Shown here: piece by piece, positions 24,640 to 36,052 of the stretch
Position numbering within the stretch: the stretch's first letter is position 1
Layout: every line of letters begins with the position of its first letter
Assembly (NCBI GenBank): GCA_951217055.1
Contig: OX578276.1
Span: 36,604,205 to 36,668,204 of the forward strand
Length of the DNA: 64,000 bases
Origin: Gerris lacustris
Taxonomy: Eukaryota > Arthropoda > Insecta > Hemiptera > Gerridae
Direction: 5' to 3'
Notes under the pieces: generated by a model
Databases searched by the model: none
What the model was told of the DNA's origin: nothing
Seen by the model: only the letters and a program-made list of their open reading frames with translations
Program-made: the position numbers and the translations under genes

Positions 24640-24930
24640 TTTCATCTAGTAGTACTAGTAGTAGTAGTAGTAGTAGTAGTGAGGTCCTAGTACTAATACT
24701 AGACGGATAGGACGAACCACTTGTTCGAACCTAGAAATTAGGCCATCTTTTAGGCCCATTTTACTAGCCCCGTGGTTGAGAGTTCCAGCCACTTCACACA
24801 TCATACTTCTGTACATTGTAGCAACGAAGCGACTATGGTGTGATCATTCATATAAATCAGAGATTGAACTCACAACCTCGTTCCGCCCTTGATTCAGTGA
24901 TGGCCGAGCAGAAGTTTGACGGCTCTCTCA
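24640..24930 (-). repeat. tRNA-like SINE with (GTA)n tail, copy 2
   Basis: Shares TAGGACGAACCACTTGTTCG, AATTAGGCCATC, GAGAGTTCCAGCCACTTC and GATTCAGTGATGGCCGAGC with copy 1. The tRNA-like head is shortened. The (GTA)n tract is at 24646-24682. Confidence 0.6.
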
Positions 24931-25475
24931 AAAATGCCATCTAAATCGATCGAGTAATTTTCAAAATATAGGCGTTCTAACAATGTTGACGCGCAGACCT
25001 ACGAATTCAATTATGTTCATGACATCGGGATGTCTATAACAAATTTTAATTGATAGCATTTTTTTAATATTGGAGTAATAAAGAAATAATTCGTTCTTCT
25101 AAATTATCTTAATGGTTCCATTACCTTTAGTAAGCTCAGCAGCAAATCTCAGCACCAAGTCAAAAGAATTGGTGTAGCCGAGGTTACAAATTCTCATCTT
25201 GAAACCAAGGTCATTATCAATATAGCTGGTGATGGTTGAAGTCCCAGGGAAGTAAGACATGTTTCACACTGATAATCAAATTTAAGTGGTTATGTAAAGA
25301 GGCAGATACCGTCCCGTCCAGCTGGGGTTACTGAGATTACCGGTTTTACTCAATAGGCATATTGTGTTCTGTCTTTTTAGGTTTAGAACCCAAGGCAAAG
25401 TCGGGCTCAATTCAGGTTCAACCCCTTTGTAAAGATAAATATTCCTTATTAGGTACCTTGACCTATCTGAATATT
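24931..25475. other. Unassigned sequence
   Basis: The overlapping frames at 25282-25563 have no domain. Nothing else recognised. Confidence 0.4.
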
Positions 25476-25933
25476 CAGGGTGTGTCAATTTCAGATGACC
25501 AAATTGAATGGAGTATTTGTAAAGGTTATTTTGGTATAGTTTAAAACGTATTAATAGCGCCAACTTTTCATAACTTTGTACGCTTTTTTCTCAATAGGGT
25601 AATAGTGATATGTGGGCTCAAATTTTTTCAAACGTTTTTATTATTTTTTTTTTTCTTTTTCTAGCAGATCTGGGTCAAACTAAATAAGTAATACGTCAAC
25701 TTAAATATACACCATTTTATTGGAAATTTCCTGGTATTTTCAACGATTGGTCATTCGTTGGTACAAGATTTGTTTTGGTAAAGGTTGATAGATTATAATT
25801 TTAACACAGTATTTTTTGGCTTATAGCTCCTACACAATTGGGAATTGGACTATAGCTTATATGTACTTTTTTGCTCCAAATAACCTGTAGAAACACTCCT
25901 TTCAATTTGATCATCTGAAATTGATACACCCTG
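25476..25933. mobile_element. CAGGGTG-ended inverted-repeat element 1
   Basis: 458 bp. CAGGGTGTGTCAATTTCAG on the left mirrors CTGAAATTGATACACCCTG on the right. The arms continue through GATGACCAAATTGAATGGAG for about 60 bp. No transposase frame or clear target duplication was seen. The CAGGGTG start resembles mariner/IS630-type ends, an assignment by resemblance only. Confidence 0.6.
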
Positions 25934-27039
25934 TACACTGTACTTTTAATTTCTCTCTCTCTTTCTAGTTAATGTGCGATGCTATCCTTAGCCAAGCACG
26001 AATCAATTACATACTGAAGGCAGCAGATTGGTTTCTCTTGTGATTTCAAGAATAAAATACCATGTAATAACGACTCTGACTCAAATATTTGTCAGTGCTT
26101 ACTTAGTAATTTCTGTTTGAGAGGTGAGCTGTGTCAGAATTGACGAACTAATGTCGAATGCCCTTGGTCTAAGCCCGAATATTTTGGCACGACCTGAAAT
26201 ATTTGAAATTATATCACCACGAAATATTTTTAATTTTGTTTATACATATTGTAATGATTTTATAGTGCAGTGGAGGGTCTCTGTAATATACAGTTATACG
26301 TAGTACATTCTTTTCCCACATTCTTCGCTGTCATGGAACTTAGTAGCGTGCATTTAAATTCCTCTTGAATTTAAAAGCAAGTAGTTAAAAGTGTTCTTGA
26401 ATATTTGAAATTCCTTTATATGTATCCGTCATCTTTATGCTTTTTACGTACTATATGTATATCAAGAAAATATTTGGTAATTGTTTAACTTTGTATAACC
26501 ATTTTTTTACCTTTTCATATAAGTAATTTATATAAAACCAAACTTTTTATTTTGAGATTTTAATTATTTTTTTTGGTTTCAAAGTCTCCTTTGTCCAAAA
26601 AAAAATGTTTGTAAAAAAAAAAAAAAAAAATAAAAATAAATTAGTAGTTTCCTAATATTAAATCCAAGAACAAAAATGGACACGACCAATAGCCTTTATT
26701 TTCTCGTGTTGAAATACAAAGTATTGTGATAGCACTTTGATTTTGACGAAAACATTTTTGAAAAGGCTTTTGACTGAAACTTTGATTTTGTTCAAAAAAG
26801 GCGTGCAGCCTATTGAACGGATTTCCATTTCATTTGTTATAAATGACAAATGTCTTTAAAATGTCACTTTCCGATGCCAAGCAAGAAGTAGGATTAAGAA
26901 ATCAATTTTTATTTTAAATTTTAGAGCGTTACCCGAAACACATTTAAGAAATGTGTAAAAAAAAAAAACGGTTTGGACGGTGTGGAATAACATTGTTTAA
27001 AATATCTATTAAACACAAATTTCATGGGAAAAATATAGT
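25934..27039. other. Unassigned AT-rich sequence
   Basis: Poly-A and poly-T runs near 26615; no gene. Confidence 0.45.
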
Positions 27040-27359
27040 TTCTAAGATAATAATTAATTTAAATCAAATTATAATTACTATTTATAAAGGGAGACAGACA
27101 GAGAAAAATAGACTTCAGCGCCGGGACTCGAACCACGGACCTCCCCCTCATTTCCAGTGTGCGGTAGCTCTAACCAATTAAGCTACACTGAAGAATAATT
27201 TCCTCTGACGATATTGATACCTAATCCCGAAATAAGCTTTCAAATGTTTCTACAAGTCTTAGAAGTCAACAAACGACAATAGAACTAGACCGAGAAATAC
27301 GCTTGTAATTATGAAGTACTCAATTAGTATACCTGTACTTAGTACAATCAATTAGAAAT
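27040..27359 (-). repeat. Family F tRNA-like repeat, copy 1
   Basis: On the minus strand a tRNA-like core reads CTTCAGTGTAGCTTAATTGG (acceptor strand plus A box) and ends GTCCGTGGTTCGAGTCCCGG (B box) and CGCTGAAG, which pairs with the 5' end to give a 7-bp acceptor stem. The core is at about 27110-27192. It is preceded by roughly 190 bp containing TAATTGAGTACTT and GAAAGCTT, and followed by CTATTTTTCTCTGTCTG and the AT-rich TAATTATAATTTGATTTAAA tail. Confidence 0.7.
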
Positions 27360-27682
27360 TCAATTTTTATGAGTTTTTGGTAGTATTCATACTACGGAAC
27401 GTTTAAATTTTAATTTAAATCAAATTATAATTACTATTTATAAAGGGAGATAGACGGAGAAAAATGGACTTCAGCGCCGGGACTCGAACCACGGACCTCC
27501 CCCTCATTTCCAGTGTGCGGGAGCTCCAACCAATTAAGCTACACTGAAGAATAATCTCCTCTGAAGATATCGATACCTAATCCCGAATTAAGTTTTTTTT
27601 ATAAGTAGTAATTATAATTTGATTTAAATTAAAATTTAAACGTTCCGTAGTATGAATACTACCAAAAACTTATAAAAATTGA
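27360..27682. repeat. Family F fold-back, copy 2 (77-bp arms)
   Basis: The arms 27360-27436 and 27606-27682 are inverted copies of the family F 3' region (GGTAGTATTCATACTACGG, TTTAAATCAAATTATAATTA) with one mismatch in 77 bp. The 169-bp loop holds a whole tRNA-like core on the minus strand (about 27472-27548), almost identical to copy 1. A simple SINE would not have the same tail inverted on both sides, so this is a rearranged derivative. Confidence 0.8.
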
Positions 27683-28069
27683 TAATAATTAAATAAATCG
27701 ATCCGAAAAAAGTCGAACAGAACTGATTCATACACATGATGACCCTGGATGTATTTATACATGTTGAATTCATTTTTCTGTTTACATATAGTTTTTATCG
27801 ATTTTCAGCAAGATCATATTTATTTCCTTCCATATCCGGAGATCGATATTTTTCTCCAGGAAAACTACTTTTATATTTATTCATATTTAAAAATTCTTCG
27901 AAAGCGGAAAGCTAAGTAGCTTAGGTTCCACACGCACACAGAAGTCAGACAGAGTTTTTAACGAATCAATTTTTTGTAATTCAGGGGACAAAAACATTTA
28001 CACTATTTAAGTGTTAGCGTGAGGTCATTTCATTTGATTGTGGATCAGATGAAAATTAACTACACACAC

Positions 28070-28071
<2 letters not shown>
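27683..28071. other. Unassigned sequence
   Basis: Nothing recognised. Confidence 0.4.
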
Positions 28072-28150
<79 letters not shown>

Positions 28151-28168
28151 GTATATGTATATATATAA
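28072..28168. repeat. (AT)n microsatellite
   Basis: Pure AT to about 28146, then mixed TATATG/TATA. Confidence 0.9.
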
Positions 28169-28713
28169 AATTAAATCTAGATAAATCCAATAAATTAAAT
28201 TTTTTTATTACATTATCCTATCAATTATTATTTAGTAATTCTATTTATATATTTTGTTTATCTTTATGGTATATTATAAAACTGTTAGTTAATAAATTTA
28301 TTTGATATTAATTAAATTATATAAATTAAATATAATTATGCTATAGTGGTATATTTATAATGATTGAGTAGGAAATATACAATAGTAAAAAAAAAAACGT
28401 GGATTGATTTTGTGGTGACCTTGTAGTAAATCTGAGTTATCCTAATGAGTTAGATGACTGCTAGACGTATTTCATACTGACAGGCGTCAGCATTCCTTTA
28501 AACAATACTATTTTCTTTAAGATATAAGTTTCTATTTCTTGTAGCTCTACTACCTATGAGATAAGCGTTCGCCATATCTAGTTACTTTAAAAATTATTAT
28601 TTATTTTTTTAAAATATTAAAGTATAGCGATACTAGGTGGGCAATGCAGTTGTCTGCTTGCAATATTGAGCTGAGCATGCATTTTAATCTTAAACAATAA
28701 ACATCTTATTTTT
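28169..28713. other. Unassigned AT-rich sequence
   Basis: Nothing recognised. Confidence 0.4.
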
Positions 28714-29416
28714 AGGGTCCGTAGGCAAAACCAAGGACCCTTATATTTTCCTGCGTGTGTCTGTCCGTCCGTCCTGTCGCCTGCTCTCACGGCTACACCT
28801 TTCGTCCGATCACTTTGAAATTTGGCATGTATGTGTCTTGTACCTACCCATATATATTAAAAATATAGCGACTTAAAAAAAAAACATTTTTAAAAAAGAA
28901 TTTTTTTTGACACCGTGAAGGGGTATCACATGAAAGGGTACGTCGAGCTGATTACAAAAATATATAATTCTTATTTTATAACTTTGATAGGGCGAGCGTA
29001 GGCAAGTTTGAAGTGGGTGTGAAACGTGCCTCCCCCCCCCCCCCCCTCTATCTCGCTTATGTGAAGTGCAAAAAATCTGAAAAAATTCCTGAACATTCTT
29101 CGACCAAAAGTAAAGATACCACTTTTTGGAAATTTCGAAAAAAATATTATTTTATTTTTTATTGACAAAATACGTTTTTTTTTATAACTATGGTCTTTTC
29201 GATGTATTTATATGGTTGTAGTCCGGTTCAGTGGCAAAAAAATACTTTATCAGAAGTTTGTTTATGTGTTTTGAGCATATCAGACCCATAGGATAGTTCA
29301 AAGTAAGCTTTTTAGCATTTTAAAAAACACCATCAATAGGGTACTGCTTAAACTATACAGGGTTGCCTACGGACCCTCGCTGTGTGCTGACTAGCACACA
29401 CTTGACCTGTTTATTA
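28714..29416 (+). mobile_element. HINE/helentron-like element, complete copy
   Basis: About 700 bp. The left motif AGGGTCCGTAGGCAA (28714-28728) is an exact inverse of TTGCCTACGGACCCT (29363-29377). After the right motif comes a perfect 8-bp-stem hairpin TGTGTGCT-GACT-AGCACACA, and homology with the copy at 1-565 runs on to about TTGACCTGTTTATTA. The interior has TGTCTGTCCGTCCGTCC and ATCACTTTGAAATTTGGCAT. Sub-terminal inverted repeats plus a 3' hairpin are the HINE layout. The 65-codon frame at 28971 is not a gene. Confidence 0.65.
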
Positions 29417-29454
29417 ATCAGCTGAAATCGGATCAAAAATAGTAATATTCCGAT

Positions 29455-29775
29455 TTTTAATTTAAATCAAATTATAATTATCAATAACTACGGGAGACAT
29501 ACAGAGAAAAATAGACCCCCGCACCGGGACTCGAACCACGGGCCCTCCTATTAATCCGTTACAGGTGCTCTTACCAACTGACCTTGGTAAGTCTCTGTCG
29601 TTACCGATACAAATTCCCCGAATCCAAGCTTTCAATCTTATTCCACAAATCTAGTGAACCAAATATTCACGGCAATAAAAATAGACCGAGAATTAACGCT
29701 TATAATTATAAAGTACTCAATTAGTACCTGAACCTAGTATAATCTATTAGAAATTCAAATTTTTAATTAAAATAA
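29455..29775 (-). repeat. Family F tRNA-like repeat, copy 3
   Basis: The minus-strand core reads GGTCAGTTGGTAAGAGCACC and GGCCCGTGGTTCGAGTCCCGG-like sequence, with a different anticodon region from copies 1 and 2. The flanks AATTTAAATCAAATTATAATT and GAGTACTTTATAATTATAAG match the family. Confidence 0.65.
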
Positions 29776-29889
29776 GCAGTTCGTTCCTGTTACTCTATTG
29801 GACTCCTCTTTTCAATGAAAACATGTCAAAAGTGAACATAACAACAATAACTGTACTCTTAAAGAGTTTTCCAACGACATGAATCATGA

Positions 29890-30125
29890 TGGGCATATAC
29901 CCCTTACCTCTGTGTACCAATTTGGACCATTTCAGATTTATACCTTCCTCTGGTTGGTCACATTGACCATGCCGAATTTTGTGCGGATCGGTTCAGCCTT
30001 TCAGAAGGAAACTTTTGTACCCCGTACTCCTGTGTACCAATATGGACCACTTCAGATTTATACCTTCCTCTGGTTAGTCACATTGACCGTGCCAGAGGAG
30101 GAGTATGCGTCTAAACAAATGTAAA
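29890..30125 (+). repeat. 120-bp direct dimer
   Basis: GTGTACCAAT..GGACCA, TTCAGATTTATACCTTCCTC and TGGTTAGTCACATTGACC occur at 29912 and again exactly 120 bp later at 30032. Because 120 is divisible by three, the 81-codon frame repeats the same peptide. The piece GCCGAATTTTGTGCGGATCGG resembles generic repeat sequence. Probably a repeat fragment and not a gene. Confidence 0.6.
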
Positions 30126-30278
30126 GTGTAGTATAATAGCTTCGCTTCGCTCAGCTCAATTGCTACCGTTTGATAAGTATATGTAGTTGTAAAATACTTG
30201 TATTTGATGTCTGCTAGGGATTTAAATATTTATCTACAATTAAATTCATGAACAGCAAGTAGTGCATAGCACAAACTT

Positions 30279-30700
30279 TTTTTACTTTCTCATACGTAAT
30301 ATGTATTGAGAGAAAGTATTGTGATGGCGATAAATTCGATTTTGAGAATTTTATGGATTTACATGTTTTAAACTACCCCCCAAAAGTAATGTCTCTATAA
30401 AAAGTCTGTCGTTTGTTCAGATGATCCTAAACTACCGGTTTCTTTTTATTAGTGTAAAATGTGTTCAAACTATCATTGGTAGCTGAAATATTTTTAAATA
30501 AAACGAAATCTGCCCAACAGTACCATTTAAAAACATAACATTTCTTAAAAACCTGTTAAAACATGTAAAACCTTTAACATCGTGAAAATCAAACGAATTT
30601 TTCAAAAACGGCTCCGGCGATTAGAAATACTCTTATTAAATGCGAATTTACCCATATAATTTGTTTTCCCGGGAAAATAATCTATGGAATAATCCCAGGA
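30279..30700 (+). repeat. Family A repeat, diverged 5' part
   Basis: Starts TTTACTTTCTCATACG and GAGAGAAAGTATTGTGATGG and continues with GATTTACATGTTTTA. It ends near TTTTCCCGGGAAAATAATC, before the B-box segment. Confidence 0.55.
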
Positions 30701-31308
30701 CGAAATATAGTCATTCTCATGAATTAATCTTCGTTCTGTGAATTAAGTTTCTCCTTGCATAATGATTGTACAGATTCATCATCCAGTTTTTATTACTTTG
30801 AACAAACTTTTCCCATAAAAAAGTAATAAAATGGACTGTTATACCTCTGAAATTTCTTTGTTGACATCATCAGCCCCCAGAGGCCTATAGTAATCAAATC
30901 ATCGATTTTTTCTGATAAGGTCCTAAAAGGGTTCACAATTGTTATTCTCTTGTTTTCCTACATTCTTGCTATACTCTTATACTGTAATGCGAAACCACGT
31001 CTGTTTTGTTCTATTCGAGTCTTTCTTTTGTAAATCTAAGTTTCTGTTTGTTTAATGCTAATTTGTTTTCAAATTTTCTGGTTTCGAGATGAAGATAAGC
31101 TGGAACAAACAGTTTTATGTGTCCATTGATTCTATTTCCTTTTCCATAAGTCCTTATCAAATTATCCAAGGCGACTGACAGACATTTTTCTTCTTTAGAC
31201 TCAGCCGACCTTGAAACGTATAAATTTATCAAAATCTCAACTAAAACGAAAACACATAAATTGTCCTCAGTCACTTCAACGTTATATTGTTCAAAAAACA
31301 AAAATATT
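30701..31308. other. Unassigned sequence
   Basis: The frame at 31011-31301 (minus) shows no domain. Bases 31309-31311 (TAA) are the target duplication of the next element. Confidence 0.4.
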
Positions 31309-31311
31309 TAA

Positions 31312-32316
31312 GGCCGTCCGCACACGGGGCGATAGGCAAGCGATACAACAGCAATACGATATTGCCGATATCGGCGATCTAGAAACAGGGCATCCGCACA
31401 CGGGGCGATATTTTATTGTCAACTAATACCTGAAACTCTGTTAATTTTATTCATTTTCAATGTGTTATTTTATAATTATTAGTTATAAGTTTAAATAGAT
31501 TATAAAAATACGAAATCTAATGATTGCAGTAATCTTTGAGGAGAATATTAATAATTTTGCTGAAAAAATGAATTTTTAGTCCTATCACAATTTTGTTTGT
31601 ATAAGGGAAATAACAGTCTAAAGAAGAACATTCCGCCACCTTCTTTAGATTGTTACTCCCTTCTATTTTCTTATAATGGGAGTAAAATTTTAAAGAAGTG
31701 CCCATTTTTATTTATTGAATTGGAAAAATACATAATCGAAAAAAAAAAAAAAAAAAAAAATCAAATAAATAAAGGAAAATGTAGTCATCTATTCTCGTAT
31801 ATATGTATTTTATATTAATGATAAAAATAAATTTATTTATTTGTTTTTATATTAGTTTTATTTAATTACAAGCTAAACACATATTTCTTTAACTTTATTT
31901 TCCCGTTTTGGTTATTTTTTCAATTAAATAATAATCAGCATTATTAAAGTTAATTTATTTAAATTTTAGTCGTAAAATTAAATATAATGATGCTTCCATT
32001 CATTTATGTATTTGTTTTATAAAATAATACAAAAAAAAGAAACGGATTATCGCAGTCACATTACTTCTGGAATACTCCGTGAGGGTAAAATCATATAACA
32101 AATGCAACACTTGCAATATCGCTTTGAGGTTGCTTCCTTGCAGGTCGCACGTATTGCATGTATTGCACCCGCCGAGTGTATCGCCTACTGATTGCCTCCC
32201 TATCGCTCCGTTGGTGGGTCACCGCTCCTTTACCTAGGAACAAACAGGGTGGCGATATCGTATCGCTGTTGCATTGCTGTTGTATCGCTTGCCTATCGCC
32301 CCGTGTGCGGACGGCC
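31312..32316. mobile_element. PIF/Harbinger-like MITE 4 (GGGGCGATAGGCAAGCGAT type)
   Basis: A 1005-bp element. The ends GGCCGTCCGCACACGGGG and its exact complement continue as CGATAGGCAAGCGATACAAC for over 50 bp. TAA flanks both sides (31309-31311 and 32317-32319), the TWA duplication of PIF/Harbinger. A second partial copy of the end (CATCCGCACACGGGGCGATA) lies near 31391. The interior is AT-rich, non-coding, and carries a family G hairpin. Confidence 0.8.
31583..31700 (+). repeat. Family G hairpin repeat, copy 1
   Basis: CACCTTCTTTAGATTGTTACT opposes a degenerate inverted partner ending AAAGAAGTG about 30 bp on. Upstream ATCACAATTTTGTTTGTATAAGG and CAGTCTAAAGAAG also match the copy at 41640-41785, which is on the other strand. 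It is nested in MITE 4. Confidence 0.6.
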
Positions 32317-32629
32317 TAAGAGATGTTGAAGCAGTGGAATACATAAACATTTTTATGTTTTTTTTTTTTATAATTCTAGATTTTAAAGACATGTTGTTAA
32401 AATAAGCTCTTCCCTTGTTACCATCTCAAAGTTCCTCCATACCTTAAATATTAATATATATAAAATATAAGCTTAGATAATCGGTCCGACAACTCGAACA
32501 AAGCTATCTCATAATTAATACTGAATGTAAATCCCACAATATCAAATTTTATTTATTGATTCCGAGCTAACCGAATGTAACGCTATGCGATCGTTCTAAA
32601 GATCGAAATAATTTTATGTCTCAGAATTT

Positions 32630-32760
32630 AAAAATTCCATGACAAAAATCCGTTTCAGACATCTAGTAGGAAGGTCTGTCTGACCACAATATTTGTGAAC
32701 AAAAATATCTTGATAAGTACTCATCACATTTTATTGAAATTTACGTGGTTGGTCATAATT
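32630..32760 (+). repeat. Family B fragment
   Basis: AAATCCGTTTCAGACATCTAG and a following TCTGTCTG match the family B 5' part. Confidence 0.5.
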
Positions 32761-32917
32761 TGTTGATTGCTGGTCACATATATAATTTAACCTCCTACGC
32801 CCATAGGTTACTCTTCTATACGTGCACAAAATTTTTTCTTATTAACATTTATATGACACAGATCGCCCCGTCATTATTCATACAAAAAAAAAATTGTGAC
32901 ATGTTTAAAGATAGGAG

Positions 32918-32935
32918 AGGGGGGGGGGGGGGGGT
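32918..32935. repeat. Poly-G tract
   Basis: Uninterrupted G run that inflates the frame at 32745-33005. Confidence 0.85.
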
Positions 32936-33105
32936 AAATATATTTGATTATAATAGGTGGCAAAAGCAAAACATCATGAATTGCCATACTGATAGAAGTT
33001 GTTAAACAAAATCTAAAAATATAATTTTTGTGCCGTCACACGTACTACATCATCCGTCATGTACTCTACTAAAAACTTAGTACCTATAGGTATAAGGAAG
33101 TGAAA

Positions 33106-33122
33106 ACACACACACACACACA
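33106..33122. repeat. (CA)n microsatellite
   Basis: Eight CA dinucleotides. Confidence 0.85.
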
Positions 33123-33342
33123 CTACCATATATCGTTAAAAATAGTGTCACCAACTTCTAAAATAAAAACTAATAAAAACGAATCTCTAGATATAAAGAA
33201 AATATAGAGCCCGAGATAAAATAACTTTCAAAATGGATAAACAAAATGAAAAAAATAATATAAATTAATACAAAAATAAATTGTCGCTTCATATCAAGAA
33301 AAATAACGGTACCAACCTATATTATTTTATAGCTGACTTATC

Positions 33343-33348
<6 letters not shown>

Positions 33349-33416
<68 letters not shown>
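33349..33416. repeat. (AT)34 microsatellite
   Basis: Uninterrupted dinucleotide tract about 115 bp left of the giant inverted repeat. Confidence 0.95.
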
Positions 33417-33418
<2 letters not shown>

Positions 33419-33530
33419 ATAAATTGAGAATTATGACGCTTATAATGTTGAGCTAGATTAAAAACTAAGATAAGGAACCGTTGAAGGTTCTAAACAAGGG
33501 AATTTCAAATTTAGTATAGTATATATTATA

Positions 33531-36052
33531 GTCCAGTCAAATTACACATTGACAAAGAGAAAATTATTAACAGGTCGGGAACAGTTGGAAATGGTAAAGT
33601 GGCGTATAATAAACGTAAAAAAATTAAATGCGTTAGCAGGGGTGTTGCGGTATGGATTTTGGGGGGGTGAAAAGGGGTGAATTGGGTATTATTGCGATTT
33701 CCGGCGAATGTTGACGTCGGAGAGAAAAGTGTGCCAAATAAAAGTTGTAGATCATAAAAAAATCTACAACTTTTGTATTTATGATTTTTTCACATAACCT
33801 CAAAATAATCGAGAAAAATGCGAAAAACTGTGTTTTTCGTTTTTTATTTTTTATTTTCTCAAAAATAATTTTATTTTGATAAAAAATGGTGAAAGTATAC
33901 CTTTTTGAGTCTTAAATGTACTCAAAATTTTCCCAATAAAAAAATTCAGAATTCTCCGAGATAATCACGTTTTTCGCCCAAATACAATATTTTTCAAATG
34001 AAATTTGTCCTTCAGGAAATTATCGCAAAGACTTCTTTGAGGTCTCATTTTTTTCGTTTTGACTTATACTTTTTGGTAAAAAAAAAAAAAATAGTCCCCA
34101 TTTAAAAACATGCTCAAAAATGGGAAAAATCAAAAAATGACTTTTGTAACAATCAATTTTTTAGTAAAAGTTGATAATTTGTTGAAATTTTTAAGTAATA
34201 TTTAAAAACTGGTTACACCATTGAATTCTACAGAAAAAAATACAAAAGACCCTGCGTTTCATTATTTCATCATAAACTTTAGTTTTTAACAATATTGCCA
34301 TCAACATTTAAGTAGAATAATGATAATTCATTTATAGTCCAGTAAATAAAGACATTGTAGAGTGGATGAAATATGTTACAGTATTGAACTTCAGGGCTTT
34401 GTTAGGGCTAGTTAGGAGGTAAACATACTAAATGTCCCCACCCCTGGGGGTGAGCTTAGGGTGGGAGGGGGGGTTAAAAGGTCCCAAAATTGGGTTTTTC
34501 GAGTATATCTCGAAAACGGTGGACTCAAGAAAAATATGTTACGACTAAAAATTAAAGCTGATTCAATTTCCAATAAAATTGTATCTATACATATTTGTCG
34601 AAATTCCAACGGTTTTCGAGATACACGAAATTTAAAATTGATAATTTTCGAAAAATATCATTTTTGCCTCAGGAGGGCTCTTAAAGAATACTTTTTCACG
34701 TTTTTCTTGAATAACTCGAAAACCACAGACTCTAGCGAAAAAGAGTATTTGTACCAAATTTAACGACATAAAATTACTTACAAAAAAATATAAGGGTCCT
34801 TGGTTTTGCCTACGGACCCTAAAGAGGTTCTCTTAAATTGTTCTCTAGAAGGAATAGTTTGCGAGATTCATGGATGGAAAAATTCTTAAATCATAAAAAT
34901 AGTGTTTTAATAGCTATAAAAGTAACTTTTAATGTTAATAAAATTTCGTGTATCTCGAAAACCGTTGGAATTTCGACAAATATGTATAGATACAATTTTA
35001 TTGGAAATTGAATCAGCTTTAATTTTTAGTCGTAACATATTTTTCTTGAGTCCACCGTTTTCGAGATATACTCGAAAAACCCAATTTTGGGACCTTTTAA
35101 CCCCCTCTCCCACCCTAAGCTCACCGCCAGGGGTGGGGACATTTAGTATGTTTACCTCCTAACTAGCCCTAACAAAGCCCTGAAGTTCAATACTGTAACA
35201 TATTTCATCCACTCTACAATGTCTTTATTTACTGGACTATAAATGAATTATCATTATTCTACTTAAATGTTGATGGCAATATTGTTAAAAACTAAAGTTT
35301 ATGATGAAATAATGAAACGCAGGGTCTTTTGTATTTTTTTCTGTAGAATTCAATGGTGTAACCAGTTTTTAAATATTACTTAAAAATTTCAACAAATTAT
35401 CAACTTTTACTAAAAAATTGATTGTTACAAAAGTCATTTTTTGATTTTTCCCATTTTTGAGCATGTTTTTAAATGGGGACTATTTTTTTTTTTTTTACCA
35501 AAAAGTATAAGTCAAAACGAAAAAAATGAGACCTCAAAGAAGTCTTTGCGATAATTTCCTGAAGGACAAATTTCATTTGAAAAATATTGTATTTGGGCGA
35601 AAAACGTGATTATCTCGGAAAATTCTGAATTTTTTTATTGGGAAAATTTTGTGTACATTTAAGACTCAAAAAGGTATACTTTCACCATTTTTCATCAAAA
35701 TAAAATTATTTTTGAGAAAATAAAAAATAAAAAACGAAAAACACAGTTTTTCGCATTTTTCTCGATTATTTTGAGGTTATGTGAAAAAATCATAAATACA
35801 AAAGTTGTAGATTTTTTTATGATCTACAACTTTTATTTGGCACACTTTTCTCTCCGACGTCAACATTCGCCGGAAATCGCAATAATACCCAATTCACCCC
35901 TTTTCACCCCCCCAAAATCCATACCGCAACACCCCTGCTAACGCATTTAATTTTTTCACGTTTATCATACGCCACTTTACCATTTCCAACTGTTCCCGAC
36001 CTGTTAATAATTTTCTCTTTTTTTGCCTCAAAATAAGTTAATTCGACTGGAC
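33531..36052. mobile_element. Giant inverted repeat, 1.1-kb arms, 2.5 kb in all
   Basis: The left arm 33531-34633 and right arm 34941-36052 are inverted copies with only scattered substitutions and small indels by eye. The outer ends are GTCCAGTCAAATTA and the complement of GTCCAGTCGAATTA, with TA on both sides (33529-33530 and 36053-36054), compatible with a TA duplication. About 20 bp just inside the ends differ between arms; the near-identity starts at AGAGAAAATTATTAACAGG. The 307-bp spacer contains an inverted fragment of the HINE-like family (34790-34823). No transposase is encoded. The mirrored frames at 34412/34932 and 34461/34907 are the same peptides read from each arm. Confidence 0.85.
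34790..34823 (-). repeat. HINE-like 5'-end fragment in the spacer
   Basis: On the minus strand, AGGGTCCGTAGGCAAAACC followed by AAGGACCCTTAT matches the left end of the element at 28714. Confidence 0.75.

Noticed and set aside
24055..24682. CRISPR-like array from the repeated GTA runs
   Set aside because: They are trinucleotide microsatellite tails of two SINE copies. A CRISPR array is not expected in an animal genome and no regular spacers exist.
27110..27192. Possible functional tRNA gene on the minus strand
   Set aside because: The anticodon stem is poorly paired and the unit recurs with family F flanks, so it is a SINE head.
34412..35162. Pairs of identical open frames on opposite strands
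   Set aside because: They are the same sequence read from the two arms of the giant inverted repeat.
33531..36052. Polinton/Maverick element, because of long inverted ends and an AGTCC start
   Set aside because: No polymerase, integrase or capsid frames, only 2.5 kb, and the flanks fit TA and not a 6-bp duplication.
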